Source of the DNA: Monosiga brevicollis MX1
Lineage: Eukaryota; Opisthokonta; Choanoflagellata; Craspedida; Salpingoecidae
NCBI RefSeq assembly: GCF_000002865.3
Contig: NW_001865047.1
Span: 994,937-1,058,936, forward strand
Reading direction: 5' to 3'
DNA length: 64,000 nt
Shown: positions 23,087 to 34,794 of the stretch, in pieces
How positions within the stretch are numbered: the stretch's first letter is position 1
Layout: each line of letters begins with the position of its first letter
Made by a program: the position numbers and the translations under genes
The notes under the pieces: model-generated
What the model saw: the letters and a program-made list of their open reading frames with translations, nothing else
What the model was told of the DNA's origin: nothing
Databases searched by the model: none

Positions 23087-24980
23087 ATGATGAGCATGAT
23101 GCCTCTTCCCATCGACAAACTTGTACGTTGATCCTCTCTTGTCCCTGGGTTGGCTCCGCTTGTCACCACGTCTGGCATGCGTGGCTCCTTCTCGCCCATC
23201 AAAGCAGCCAAGCAGCCGACTCACATCTTGCCCAACAATCATGACAGAGCGTCCAGTTTGCCGATGATGATCAGGATGAAGCCGACGCATGGTCGGGCCT
23301 CGACCTCTCAGGTTAGCCTCACACCCGGCACCCGTATTGAGCAACTATTTGAGCAACTAGCAACATCCTTGATCCCATGCATCACCATTCCCGCGCCTCT
23401 CAACTCAATGTGATGATGATTCCGTTCCGGACCCAACAGGCAAAACACTGTCCAGCCTGGGCCAGGGCCTCTTTCGCATGACGTACATTACACACTTGTA
23501 CATTGCGCAAAACGATCTCGAGTTCTTGCCCGCGGCCATCGCGGGCTTGGTCAATCTTCGCGTGCTTGACGCTTCATACAACAAGCTCCGTGCTCTGCCC
23601 CCGGAGATGCACAAGCTCAAAGAGGTTTGTTGCCGAGTTGTTGATTGGTCGCCATCCTGCACTTGCAATCTTTATTAAGCTTTGTTAGACTCTAAAGAGT
23701 GAAGATCTCAACAACCTCTCATGCGCCATCCCGATGGCTTTGTTTTGTGGCCAACCCTGCAGCTGCGTGAGCTCAAGCTGGATGGCAACTTGTTGCCCAA
23801 ACTGCCCTTTGAACTGGGTCGACTTTATCAGCTACAACAGCTCTCCTTGGGTGGGAACCCCTTGACCGAGCCCATTCGTTCCTACGCAGCCGAGGGCACA
23901 GACACCCTGCTTAGCCATCTTCTGGACAACGCTCCAAGTAAGAGCAGTGCACGTGCAATCCCTCCCCTGGGTGGGCGGCCGTACTTTTGCTCATTTGGTG
24001 TTGCAATCTGTGCCGCACCTGGCACATAGTTGCCCTGACTCCACCCCAGCGCAACTGGATTTTCCCAGCAACCATGCCGCAGGACATGGGCGAGCTGCCC
24101 AAAGACACCGTTACCTCATTCTGCTACAACATTTTGTGTGAAAAATATGCCACTCGCCAGGTCGGTGTCACTGCCAGAACACGTGTCGGGTAGCTGGGAC
24201 TGAGCCAAGTGCCATCCACAATCAAATTACAGATCTGGGCGAAGGACTTCACGTTTTTGCCCTTGCAACGCCCTGCAGGTGTACCGCTACTGTCCTTCTT
24301 GGGCTCTCGAGTGGAATTATCGAAAGCAGCAAATTCTCAAGGACATTTTGCAGTATAGCTCTGGTATGTCGGCGCGTGGTTTGGCTTTTAGCTCAGCATG
24401 TCCCCGCGTTTGCGTATGCTCATGCCCCTGGGTGCTCTTCCAATACATGCAGACATCATTTGCCTGCAGGAGGTTGCTTCGGGTCAATTCTACAGCTACT
24501 TTCAACACAAGCTGCGCGAGCGGGATTACCAGGGGCTCTACCATCCCAAGTCGCGTGTGCGCACCATGAGTGATGCGGATCGCCAAACCGTCGATGGTTG
24601 CGCCATCTTTTTCCACGTCTCCAAGTTCAAGCTCGTGAAGGAGCACTGCATCGAGTTTGAGCGTTCGGCCACGCGCTACGCTTCAGGCTGTGCTGACATG
24701 CTCAACCGCGTTATGATCAAGGACAACATTGCGCTGTGCGCCCTTCTCGAACGCCAGTCAACGGGCGAGAAGTTTTTTGTCTGCAACTTGCACTTGACCT
24801 GGGATCCCAAGTTTCGGGACGTCAAGGTGATCCAGACGGTCTTGGCTTTGCGTGAGATTGAAAACTTTTTGAAGGAACACAACTGCCCCAACATCCCCGT
24901 CATGATCATGGGCGACTTCAACTCGATGCACGACTCGGGCGTGTACGAGCTCATGGAGAATGGCAAGGTGCGTTTCCTTA

Positions 24981-25035
<55 letters not shown>

Positions 25036-25542
25036 CGCGCGCGCGACACGAGGCGTACTTGATCAGAGTGAGCAGGGTGGGAACAGCAGGCTGTCTGTGA
25101 CTTCTGACCTGGCTTGGCAGTATTGTGTGCAACCTTTGATGGGGGAAGACTGGGTTCTCATGTGCTGTATTCAGCATGGTTCTCATGGTTTCTTGATGCA
25201 CCTTTGTCTGATGGGTTTCGTTTCTTGCAGCTGAGTCCGGATCATCCCGACTTGCAGGGGTATGACTACTCCAAATTTATCGAGAGCGTGGGCTTGCACC
25301 ACAATCTGAAGCTGCGCAGCGCCTACGGCAACGAGCTGCCCTACAGCAACTACACACCAACCTTTGTTGGCATCATTGACTACATTTGGTACTCTGCCGA
25401 GCGCCTCATTCCTTCGGCGCTTTTGGGTCCAGTGGAAGAGGCGTATATTCAGGAGCATGTTGACGGGTGCCCCAATCCCCATTTTGCTTCGGATCACTTG
25501 GCGCTTTCAGCTGAATTCCGCATCAATAAGTCTGGAGAGTAG
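23087..25542 (+). CDS. CNOT6: CCR4-type deadenylase (CCR4-NOT subunit 6)
   Basis: Multi-exon orthologue of CCR4/CNOT6, the poly(A)-specific 3' exonuclease of the CCR4-NOT complex. The start at 23087 sits in an optimal context (GCCACCATGATG). Exons join to MMSMMPLPIDKL-SVQFADDDQDE-AWSGLDLSG-KTLSSLGQGL, matching the family's N-terminal ...LxISGK... segment. Leucine-rich repeats follow (YITHLYIAQNDLEFLP, NLRVLDASYNKLRALP, LRELKLDGNLLPKLPFELG), then the linker with SFCYNILCEKYATRQ and YCPSWALEWNYRKQQIL. The EEP nuclease domain shows the catalytic Glu in CLQEVASGQFYSYF, plus NLHLTWDPKFRDVK, MGDFNSMHDSGVYEL, GIIDYIWYSAERL and the terminal ASDHLALSAEF. All Mg2+-site residues are present. A (GT)n(GC)n tract fills the intron at 24968-25230. 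It ends INKSGE. Confidence 0.96.
24985..25046. repeat. (GT)n(GC)n tract in a CCR4 intron
   Basis: Alternating purine-pyrimidine run, GT then GC, inside the penultimate intron. It is potentially Z-DNA forming. Confidence 0.95.
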
Positions 25543-26210
25543 AGACTTTGTTCAACTGGTCCGGACGGCGCTGGTCGTTGCCGATGTTTTTTTTGGTGGT
25601 AGTGGCCGCTTCCTTTTGACTTGACATGACTTGATGTCAGCGTGTTTAGTTCATGATGTCCCATGCCCTCTAGCGTGGAGGGTTTGGATTGGGTTTAGAG
25701 TCTTTGAGTGCACCCACCCGCGATGCGGGGTGCGGCTGCGAGGCTCCTCTGGCTCTGTCGACGTTTGGTCTACTCTTGTGTTTTTGAGGCCCGTCTGCCT
25801 GCCGTCTGGGGCGGTGTGGCGCATCGGGCCGTTGTCACCCGTTCAGTATTGCTTGCGTGTCCAAGGTGTACCAGCGTCATGATGATGTGTCGCCTGTGTA
25901 TTTCATCCTGTTTGAGTGTATTTGTGGCTTGCTTGGTCTCTTTCATTTTGGTTGTGCTCGTCTTGTCTTTGTGTTTCTGCACTGTCACCAGGGGCGTGGG
26001 TGCCAGCCCCTCTGTCCTTGTCGTTGTCACTTTGTAACAAGAAGACAATGACAAGAATCGACACCACAATTGGCACTGAAGCAGCGTGCTGGTTTTGGAG
26101 CAGCTCACGACTCGCGTCGATTTCAAAGCGACAAGACATGGTGGACGGCTATACTAGAGGCGCACGGAGGGCGGGCACGCAGTGCCTGATGCTTGTGGGA
26201 GGGGTCAAGC
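25543..26210. other. Intergenic, tail-to-tail
   Basis: 3' flanks of CCR4 (+) and the tetraspan gene (-). TTG/TGT-rich sequence without credible coding potential on either strand. Confidence 0.5.
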
Positions 26211-27622
26211 CTAGTTATCTTTTCGAGCACGCGTAACAATGTTGCTGCGCCAGCGCCGCTGGGCCGCCTCATGGGCTTCGCGCTTGGCACGCACGGTGTC
26301 GCTGGGATAACAAAGAAGGACGGTGTTGGCGGCAAGAAACGAAAAGCCCACGCTGGTCAAGTGCGTGTAAAACCCGTTGGCCACGGTGGCCTGGTTTTTG
26401 ATGGAAAAATTGCGTGCATTGAATGCTGTGGCAGGCGCGGCAACAATGACGTTGAGAGGAGAGGATCAAAAAGCCCTTTGCTTTGGGGAAAAAAAAAAGT
26501 CATGCTCTCGGGCGTAGCATGGCCGTGGTTTGAGGGAAAGGGGAAAGGCAAGTGTGTTGCGAGGCAGAAAACGAACGGACCGGCAAAGAGGATGGTGCCG
26601 ATGATACCGGTCAGGGTGGCAAAGGCCAGCAGTGAAAAGGCGACAAAGGCAGCTGGGGTCGATGCAATTTGCAGAACCGAGGTGGCGGCAGGCATGGCAA
26701 ATGGGGCATGGGTGAGAGCGTTTGCATGGGCGCGGAGCTGGAGGGAATAAAAGCGGTGGGCGCATACCAAAGGGAATGTGAAAGCGAGTGACATGACTAT
26801 GCTCGCGGGCACGATGATGCAGGGCACGTTCGCGAATGACCCCCATGATCAGAGTGATCAGGCCCACACATGTGAGGGCCAGCTGCAAGGCCACCATGGC
26901 GCGCGTTGCATATAGGTACCCGGTTTGTTGGACTACAAGGTGACATTGGGGCGAGTGATCGGAAACGACACCGTCAGGCTGGTTGAACGCAGCAATGCAA
27001 GGCAGCGCGTCTCCCTCGCACCGTTGGCTGGCGTTCGGTAAAGACCAAGATATTGTGCTCGCACATCTCCCGTGAGGTCGGGATCGATCCAATCTGGCGT
27101 GTCAAAGAAGCGGAGATAAAAAGGGGGGTGGGAGAAAGGGGGGGATGAGCGTGTGTGCTCCACTTTTGGGACGACACGAGGCGGCTACTGACGTTGGGCG
27201 ATGGCGGCAACAATGATGCATACGATGGTCGCAATGCCAAAGGCACTGGTCAAGATGGTCACTATGTCAAGTGGCAGGTAAGCTGCTCGCTATGCTCAAA
27301 CAGGGCGGGGATAACGCCGGCGCGCGAGGCTGGCTTGCAGGCGATACCTGGAACGGCTTGGCGCATGTGCTGTCGATAGGCTGCTCAAGGAGCGAGGCAT
27401 CCAGTAAAAGACGAAGACACATGACGGGATCAAACGAGCGGGGTTAGACCTTGAATGCATGTTGTTGAACAAGGAGGTGGCCACGCAGAGCAGCAGGCAG
27501 CAAGAGCTCCAACCGTCTCCTTCCTTGGCGGGATCATCATCGAGGTCTGGATCGAACGTGCTTGCATCCAAGTTGCTGGCAGCGGTCTCTGACAGGCTCA
27601 ACCTACTCAACCCGCCACGCAT
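26211..27622 (-). CDS. Probable four-pass membrane protein (tetraspan/claudin-like?)
   Basis: Four hydrophobic segments are readable in separate minus-strand exons, in order: YLPLDIVTILTSAFGIATIV (about 27210-27300), MVALQLALTCVGLITLIMGV (about 26840-26900), TPAAFVAFSLLAFATLTGII (about 26600-26670) and FYTHLTSVGFSFLAANTVLL (about 26310-26370). A basic tail ends VTRARKDN. The loop between spans 1 and 2 carries a Trp and Cys pair (SWSLPNASQRCEGDALPC), reminiscent of the W...C...C signature of PMP22/claudin-type tetraspans. An acidic first exon (MRGGLSRLSLSETAASNLDA, 27622) is plausible, but its junction to span 1 and one phase in the loop could not be reconciled. Exon borders are therefore approximate and a sequencing error near the gap is possible. 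Confidence 0.45.
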
Positions 27623-27749
27623 CAGCAGACACCACCGTCAGTCACGCCCCTATTGCAAGGACAACTCGACCGGGTACAAGACCAACTCACCGTTCCGGAT
27701 CACCCGCCAGCAAAGGCTGCTTGTCATCATCACTCCGCCGCCGCCGCCC

Positions 27750-28009
27750 NNNNNNNNNNNNNNNNNNNNNNNNNNNNNNNNNNNNNNNNNNNNNNNNNNN
27801 NNNNNNNNNNNNNNNNNNNNNNNNNNNNNNNNNNNNNNNNNNNNNNNNNNNNNNNNNNNNNNNNNNNNNNNNNNNNNNNNNNNNNNNNNNNNNNNNNNNN
27901 NNNNNNNNNNNNNNNNNNNNNNNNNNNNNNNNNNNNNNNNNNNNNNNNNNNNNNNNNNNNNNNNNNNNNNNNNNNNNNNNNNNNNNNNNNNNNNNNNNNN
28001 NNNNNNNNN
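27750..28009. other. Assembly gap (260 Ns)
   Basis: Run of N with GC-rich flanks (CCGCCGCCGCCC on the left), plus a single N at 28063. It lies between the divergent tetraspan and CMPK2-like genes, so promoter or 5' exon sequence is missing. Confidence 0.99.
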
Positions 28010-28167
28010 TTTGGTAGTGGGGGTGGTGGAGGTCTTCTTGGATGTGGCGGCACACGTTGGATNTGCGAGATCAGGTGGGTGTGTTTGTGGTGTTGTGAAG
28101 TTGGGGGCTGTGGTGTAGGCTGGTTGACGACGTTGGGGTGTTTGCAGGGAGGTGGCGTTGCCAGTGG

Positions 28168-29088
28168 ATGGCTGTGGTGGTCTGGGCGCTTGGGGTGTTG
28201 TGCGGCTTGGCCTGGGCTGGACGAGGGGAAGAACTGGGACCTGAGGTCATGGCGCAGATGGCGCAGCCGTGTTATGGGGTGCATCCACACGTGTTTTCCA
28301 GTGTGCAGAGCGTACGCCGGGCCCTGAAGCAGCATGGCCAACCCGGGCCCACGGCTGCGCTGACGTCGGTGGTGACCGAGCTGCTGGCAGCGCTCGATGA
28401 CTATGAAGCTCGTCGGGCTCGGGCCAAGACAACGCGCCCATTTTACGTGCTCGAGGGCATGGACGGGGTGGGCAAGTCAACAGCCACGCGTGGGCTGGCC
28501 GCGGCCGGAATACGAAGCGTGGCGACGCCCACCATGCCCTGGGCCCAGCACCGAGCCTTGTTTGATGCACAGGCCGAGCCTTTGCGTCGGGCCTTTTACT
28601 TTGCCACCAACTATCTAGCTGTAGCTGACGAAACACTGATGGAGGATGACGACCCTGGGCTCAAATCTGATGTTGTGGTGCTGGAACGGCTGGTGGGCTC
28701 TACTGTGGCCTACGCCACCGCAGCCACGGCTGGGGCACGAGGTCCTGCCATGCTCCCGCGGCCCGAGGCTCCAGAGTGGCGATGGCCTGCTGACCTCCCC
28801 CGACCCGCTGGCTTCATTTGGCTGACTGTGGACCCGCAAGTGCAATTGGCTCGTCTGCAAGACCGGGCGGCGGCCCTGACGCCTGGCGAAACCAGCACCA
28901 ACGCGGACGAGGAGGCCAAGCTTCTGGACGCAGCCGATCCGTACCAAGCGACGCTGCAGGAGGCCTATGCCCGCTTCTGGGCAGCCAATTCCAACCTCCC
29001 GCGGCTCGATCTCGACACGGGCACGCTCTCACCCGACCAGATCCAGTCCCAAGTCGCTGCCTTTTGTCGTCATCCACCCTCTTCCTGA
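28168..29088 (+). CDS. CMPK2: CMPK2-like UMP/CMP-dTMP kinase with signal-like N-terminus
   Basis: Single coding exon, 306 aa. The thymidylate-kinase fold is seen from the P-loop YVLEGMDGVGKSTATRG and from EPLRRAFYFATNYLAVADE, VVVLERLVGSTVAYATA, EWRWPADLPRPAGFIWLTVD and QLARLQDRAA. These segments follow animal CMPK2 in order and spacing. That enzyme phosphorylates (d)CMP/UMP and, in vertebrates, is interferon-induced and paired with viperin. Two oddities: the usual DRY motif reads ERL (Arg kept), and the first ATG is followed by a hydrophobic stretch (MAVVVWALGVLCGLAWAG) without basic residues. That looks like a secretory signal rather than the mitochondrial presequence of animal CMPK2. A TTTGCAG 24 nt upstream of the ATG could be the acceptor of a 5' UTR intron. 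Family assignment is firm; orthology to CMPK2 rather than TMPK is likely. Confidence 0.82.
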   Translation: MAVVVWALGVLCGLAWAGRGEELGPEVMAQMAQPCYGVHPHVFSSVQSVRRALKQHGQPGPTAALTSVVTELLAALDDYEARRARAKTTRPFYVLEGMDGVGKSTATRGLAAAGIRSVATPTMPWAQHRALFDAQAEPLRRAFYFATNYLAVADETLMEDDDPGLKSDVVVLERLVGSTVAYATAATAGARGPAMLPRPEAPEWRWPADLPRPAGFIWLTVDPQVQLARLQDRAAALTPGETSTNADEEAKLLDAADPYQATLQEAYARFWAANSNLPRLDLDTGTLSPDQIQSQVAAFCRHPPSS

Positions 29089-29978
29089 CAACTCCTGGTC
29101 GTAACTCATCTTATAAAGCTGCTCTGCAATCCCGAGTGTGACGGAGCCTTGGTGGAACGAGCTGTGTTCTTGTACAAGTATTGGCTTGGTACGGCTGCTG
29201 GTCGTGAAAGAGCCGCAATTGAAAGAGGCCACTGTGACACGTTGCCCTTGTCGAGCAAGACAATTTGCAGCAATACGTGCTCTGCGCTTGTCTTTTGATC
29301 AAGCGACGGAGTTGTGTAGTGGCCCTTTTCTACAGGGACAACAAGTGCGAGTGTGCCGAGCCAAAGCCTCTCCCCTTCACAGACACACAGACACAGACAC
29401 AGACACAGACACAGACACACACACACACACACACACAAAAAGCAAAAGCACACCAGTCCCCTTTAAACTGTTGTCCACCAAAAGATGATGACATTTGATC
29501 CCCTTACAGTTTGCCCCCTTCCTCCTTATTAGGCTATTTTTCTTCTGCTGCTGCTGCTTGCATCTCGTGTGAGTTGGCATCGGGACGACGTGGGATCGGC
29601 ATCGGCGTCTGGCTGCTGGAGGCGTTGGGCTATTGCGTGCGGGGTCATGATCCTGCTTGCCTGTTGGTGATACGACGGCTTCCTTTCGGTGAGGCCTCGT
29701 CGTTTTGGTTGAGAGAGCACCGCTGCCAGTTTCTTTTTTTTTTGTTTTTTTCGGTGGGCCCTGATCACACTTCACGTGCGCTGATCAACCAACGAGTACA
29801 TCTCACTTTGCAACTGATCACCGGTGCTGTTTGCCAGAGGTGAGTTCTTTGGCGCATCAGTGGGGAAAAAAACCCAGGGTTACGGACTGCCTACCGTTTT
29901 GGAACCCGACATCGTACGAGTTGTGCTTGGAGGGGGCTCATGAGATTGGTGGTGGATGGTGACAGAGATACCGTTACC
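29089..29978. repeat. 5' flank of ankyrin gene 1 (duplicated block)
   Basis: From about 29170 this flank is homologous to 39145-40030 (upstream of ankyrin gene 3), and from about 29520 also to 34795-35217 (upstream of gene 2). Shared landmarks are a block ending GTGGCCCTTTTCTACAGGG followed by a CA repeat (29388-29440), the phrase CTTGATCCTGCTTGCTTGTT or close variants, and a near-identical 60-bp leader before each ATG. No independent gene is supported; short frames here are conserved only partly in frame. Confidence 0.7.
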
Positions 29979-32900
29979 ATGAGTGATGATGGAGAGCAGC
30001 TGTGGGATGCGTGTCGGTCATCAGATCCACAAGAGGCGGTGCAGCTGTTGACCGGTTGGGACCATCAACGTATTCAAGATGCTGCCCAGTACAAAGATGA
30101 AGGGGTACGTGAGCTGTTTGGCATGATTGGCCACTACACTTGGAATATGTCACTGAGTGTTGTGTATATTGTATGCATCATTCCACAGAAAGGCACGGCA
30201 CCACTGCATCAGGCGTGCATGAAGGGTAATGTCAAGGTGGTGGAGATGCTGCTGACGCACGGTGTTGATGCCAAAGCCAAGACCAACGTCAGCACTGCCC
30301 CCTCCTTGATTCCCCTATGACGGCACACCTGCACCACATGTTGATGATGACGATGGATGCTGTACCTGTACGTCATGTCAATGCATCATCCAGGATGGCT
30401 ATACTCCGCTGCACTATGCCTGCAACAGAGGTCATGTCGAGGTTGTGGAGATGCTATTGAAGCACGGTGTTGATACTGAAGCCACGGACGACGTCAGTAC
30501 AGTACCTCCATCTTCCCCCTTTACCTTTACCCACCACCATATGATGATGCTGATGATGATGATCTACCTGTACGACATGTCGATGCATCATTCAACAGGA
30601 TGGTCATACACCACTGCACTATGCCTGCAACAGAGGTCATGTCGAGGTTGCGGAGATGCTGTTGAAGCACGATGTTGACACTGAAGCCACGGACAAAGTC
30701 GGTACAGTACCTCCCTTCCCCTCCCTATCCTGTACCACATGATGATGCTGACGATGCTGCTGTACCTGTACGTCATGCCTATGCATCATTCCACAGTTCA
30801 GCAAAACACCACTGCACTGGGCCTGCGACAACGGTCATGTCGAGGTGGTGGAGATGCTGTTGAAGCACGGTGTTAATGTTCAAGCCAAGGATTGGGTTAG
30901 TACCTCCCTATATACCCCCGCCGCGCCCCTATGTTGACACACCACCACAGGATGATGTTGCTGTGTCCTGTACGTTATGCCAATACATGATCCTACAGCG
31001 TGGTCATACACCACTGCACTATGTCTGCAACAGAGGTCATGTCGAGGTGGTGGAGATGCTGTTGAAGCACGATGTTGACACTGAAGCCACGGACAAAGTC
31101 AGTACAGTACCTCCCTCCCCCTCCCTATCCTGTACCACATGATGATGCTGACGATGCTGTTGTACCTGTACGTCATGCCTATGCATCATTCCACAGTTCA
31201 GCAAAACACCACTGCACTGGGCCTGCGGCAACGGTCATGTCGAGGTGGTGGAGATGCTGTTGAACCACGGTGTTAATGTTCAAGCCAAGGATTGGGTTAG
31301 TACCTCCCTATATACCCCCGCCGCGCCCCTATGTTGGTACACAACCATCATGTCATGACGACGCTGTGCCTGTACGTCATGCCGATGCATTGTCCCATAG
31401 AATGGCACGACACCACTGCATGAGGCGTGCATCCAGAGTTATATCAAGGTGGTGGAGATGCTGTTGGGACACGCTGTTAATGCTGAAGCCAAAGACAACG
31501 TCAGCACGAGACCTCCCAATCCCCACTTTGCCCCCTATCCTGTGCCACATGATGATGGCTGATGATACCGTACCTGTACGTCATGCCGATCTGTTATCCC
31601 ACAGACTGGCTGGACACCACTGCACTGGGCCTGCTATGATGGTCATGTCAAATTGGTGGAGATGCTGTTGAAGCACAGTGTTGATGTTGAAGACAAGGCC
31701 GACGTCAGTACAGTACCTCCCTCTGGCCCCCTTGACGCCCCCGCCCCGTAATCCCACTATAATGGTACACACACCTGCACCACATGATGATGATGACGAT
31801 GGATGCTATACCTGTACGTCATGTCGATGCATCATCCAACAGGATGGCTATACTCCGCTGCACTATGCCTGCAACAGAGGTCATGTCGAGGTTGTGGAGA
31901 TGCTATTGAAGCACGGTGTTGATACTGAAGCCACGGACGACGTAAGTACAGTACCTCCCTCTACCTCCCTTACCCATCTTTTATCCCGTACCACGTGATG
32001 ATGCTGCTGCTGATGATGCTGTACCTGTACGTTATGCCGATGCATAATCCCATAGGATGGCTGGACACCACTGCACTGGGCGTGCAAAAACGGTCATTTC
32101 AAAGTGGCGGAGATGCTGCTGACGCACGGTGTTGATGCTAAAGCCAAGACCGACGTCAGTACAAAACCCTCTCTGTCCCCCTTTTACGCTCACCCACTCC
32201 CCTCCCTCCCACTATGATGCTATCCCTGTCCCACATGATGATGCTCATGATGCTGGACCGATATTTATTACCTGGCGATGCATTATCCCACAGCGTGGTT
32301 GGACACCACTGCACAAAGCCTGTTATAGCGGTCATGTCGAGGTGGCGCAGATGTTGTTGACGCACGGTGTTGATACCAAAGCCAAGGACGTCGTCAGTAC
32401 AGCACCACCCTCTCCCCTTGGCCTCCCCATCCTGTTCCACAGAATGTTGCTGATGATGCCGTAACTTTACGTCATGCCGACGCATCATCCCACAGGATGG
32501 CTGGACACCACTGCACTGGGCATGCATGCAGGGTCATGTCGAGGTGGAGGAGATGCTGTTGGTGCACGGTGTCGATGCTAAAGCCAAGGGCAAGGTCAGT
32601 ACAGTACCTCTGTCTTTCCTTCTTTGCCCGTCCTATGATGGTACACCTGTACCACAGGATGATGCCGAGGACGCTGTTGTACCTGTACGTCATACCGATG
32701 CATCATCCAACAGGATGGCCACACACCACTGCACAAAGCCTGCAAAAACGGTCATGTTGAGGTTGTGGAGATGCTGTTTAAGCACGGTGTTGATACTGAA
32801 GCCAAGGACAACGTCAGTACAGTTCCCTTTACCCACGATGATGGCACGATAACCACAATGTCATGATGATGCCGTAACTGCACGTCATGCCGATGCATCA

Positions 32901-33918
32901 TTCCACAGACTGGCTGGACACCACTGCACGTCGCCTGCAGTAGCGGTTATGTCAAAGTGGTGGAGATGCTGTTGAAACACGGTGCTGATACCGAAGCCAA
33001 GAAAGACGTCAGTACAAGTACAGTACCACCCGCCTCTCTACCTCTGGCTGCTGCTCCTGCTCTCGCTGCTCGTCTCCTCTGCGCAGTCTCTCCTCCTCTG
33101 TACCCTGCTCCTCGTGCGCTTTCGCTCTGCCTCTTGCTCCTCTTCTTCTTTCCCGCTATCCTGCTTTTTTCCCGTTTTGCGTCCGCTTTCCGTCGGTGCT
33201 CCCTGCTTCCCATCTTGTTTCCTGCTGTATCTTCCGTTCGCGAAGAACTCATTCCTCATGTTTCGGAACATTGATTATATCACATAGGACGGCCAAACGC
33301 CGCTCCATGTAGCCTGCACTGCCTTGCCTGCCAGCCGAGAGGGTATCCAGCAACTCTTGCGGCACGGTGCCGACCCGGATGCGAAGGATCTTGTAAGCCC
33401 TTTACCACAATGCCGTACCTTTTGCACTGTTCTGCTGCACCTGCGGTTGATACCTGATGACCTGCTGCGGCAGACGGGTGCACGACCCTTGGATCTGCTT
33501 CTTTGCAAGGCTCGCATCGACCTGGAGGTGAGCCTTTTTTTTTTTTATTTTTATTTGTGGTCCTGATTGCAGAGGCAGGCTGGCTTACCGATGAATCTGC
33601 TTCACTTTATAGTTGATTGAGGAACTATTGGGCGCAATCCGTGCTCCTTGCTCGTACCAAACTTCGAATCCCGATGGTGCGAACCCTGATTCACATGTGA
33701 TTGTCCGCATTGTTTTGTTCTCATCGGATCTCAACGTGGCGCCAGTCCAAGGCTTGATTCATGCAGAGCAGATGAGACGCTGGCGGTGCACTGCTGCTGT
33801 TCTCTATAGCGTCGGCTGGCGCGTGGATCCTCAATTGTTCAACATGCAAGACCTACAAACGCTTTGTGACCGGGTGGTCGTTCTAACCTCCGCCGCTGCA
33901 GCTGCAGCTACAAATTGA
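29979..33918 (+). CDS. Ankyrin-array gene 1 (14 one-exon repeats)
   Basis: Sixteen phase-0 introns; 658 aa. Exon 1 (29979-30104) encodes [20 protein letters not shown]..., a helical cap. Fourteen 99-nt exons follow, each one 33-residue ankyrin repeat starting at the repeat's first residue. They begin at 30189, 30394, 30599, 30797, 30999, 31197, 31401, 31605, 31843, 32056, 32294, 32496, 32714 and 32909. The consensus is [20 protein letters not shown], then [14 protein letters not shown] 35-residue repeat (33288-33392), an 18-residue half repeat (33474-33527, [18 protein letters not shown]) and a unique C-terminal exon (33613-33918) complete it; the last contains [20 protein letters not shown] and [11 protein letters not shown], which I do not recognise. 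No signal or TM span, so probably intracellular protein binding. Exons 3-4 and 5-6 are a recent two-repeat duplication (period 400 bp). Confidence 0.9.
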
Positions 33919-34371
33919 AATGGGTGAAGCTTGTGGTTGACTTGTCGGTGCTATGCAAACCGAGAATGAAGTCAAACGAGCAGGGCGGGCTTTGCCAAAC
34001 GCTTCAAGCAAAACAGTCCAACAACCACCGAAAAAGAGCAGGAAACCGCCCTGCCTGCTGGGCCATGCGTCGACGGCCAATTTGGCTACGTCGTGATGTA
34101 GCCCTTTCTCCTGGTTGCTGTTTTCTGTTTGTTCGTTGCGTGTCGATGATATGCGACGAGGACCCTGATGATGAATGTGTCTGCATGCAATTGGCGCGGT
34201 ATCAGCTTTGATACCGAGTCCTTGACCACATTCGTACGGGCCCTCAGCTGTGAGTGCAGGATGGGTCTTTCATGCAGACACACACAACACTCCAACAAAC
34301 GCAAAAGATGTATAATACTTTTACAATATTGTCCGCAGTTTTTGGTAATGGACACGCCCTCATTGGACATT
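33919..34371. other. 3' flank of ankyrin gene 1
   Basis: Homologous to 42633-43035 downstream of gene 3 (for example AATGAAGTCAAACG...GGCGGGCTTTGCCAAACG and TGATGAATGT...TGCATGCAATTGGCG). The duplicated segment therefore runs past the stop codons. Confidence 0.7.
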
Positions 34372-34373
34372 TA

Positions 34374-34781
34374 GGTGTCCCCCGGAGGTGCCAATCGAAT
34401 TTTGAATTTTGAAGAAATTTGAAGATGCTGGAGCGAAGTGCTTCCCGGAAACTCAACAAATTTTAATTTTGAATTTCATCAGATGAACCAGCGACCCAAA
34501 GTGTGCTCGATATCACTCACTACACAGCAAGGCAAAGTGTGATTTAAGTCACAAATAGGGTCCGTGAAGTGTAGCTAAATTCACATCTAGATGAACTGCA
34601 AAATATGAAAAACATCAAAATACGTTTCTGCGGACAGAACATATTTTGTATTTTCACTGCTGGGTTATATTTTGAATTTTATATTTTGCACTCAAAAAGT
34701 CTGACATTTGGCTCTGTAACGGTCATTTTGGTGCAAAATACAAAATTCATAATTAAAATATGTCGCGTTCCGGGGGACATC
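34374..34781. mobile_element. MITE-like element, 408 bp, TA target site
   Basis: A sharply bounded AT-rich island in GC-rich surroundings. The ends are inverted repeats: left TAGGTGTCCCCCGGA, right TCCGGGGGACATCTA, with one mismatch, flanked by TA on both sides (34372-34373 and 34782-34783). The interior has no open frame and is full of TTTTGAATTTT-type words. The paralogous flank near 43025-43045 lacks it. TA target site and short TIRs suggest a non-autonomous Tc1/mariner-type element; the superfamily is inferred. Confidence 0.75.
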
Positions 34782-34794
34782 TAATTCATTTTTT

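Noticed and set aside
30189-32812. Array as a CRISPR-like or minisatellite locus
   Set aside because: The roughly 200-bp period is explained by one ankyrin exon plus one intron, with conserved frame and splice sites.
34374-34781. AT-rich segment as a captured viral or organellar fragment
   Set aside because: No coding frame; the inverted ends and TA duplication explain it as a MITE.
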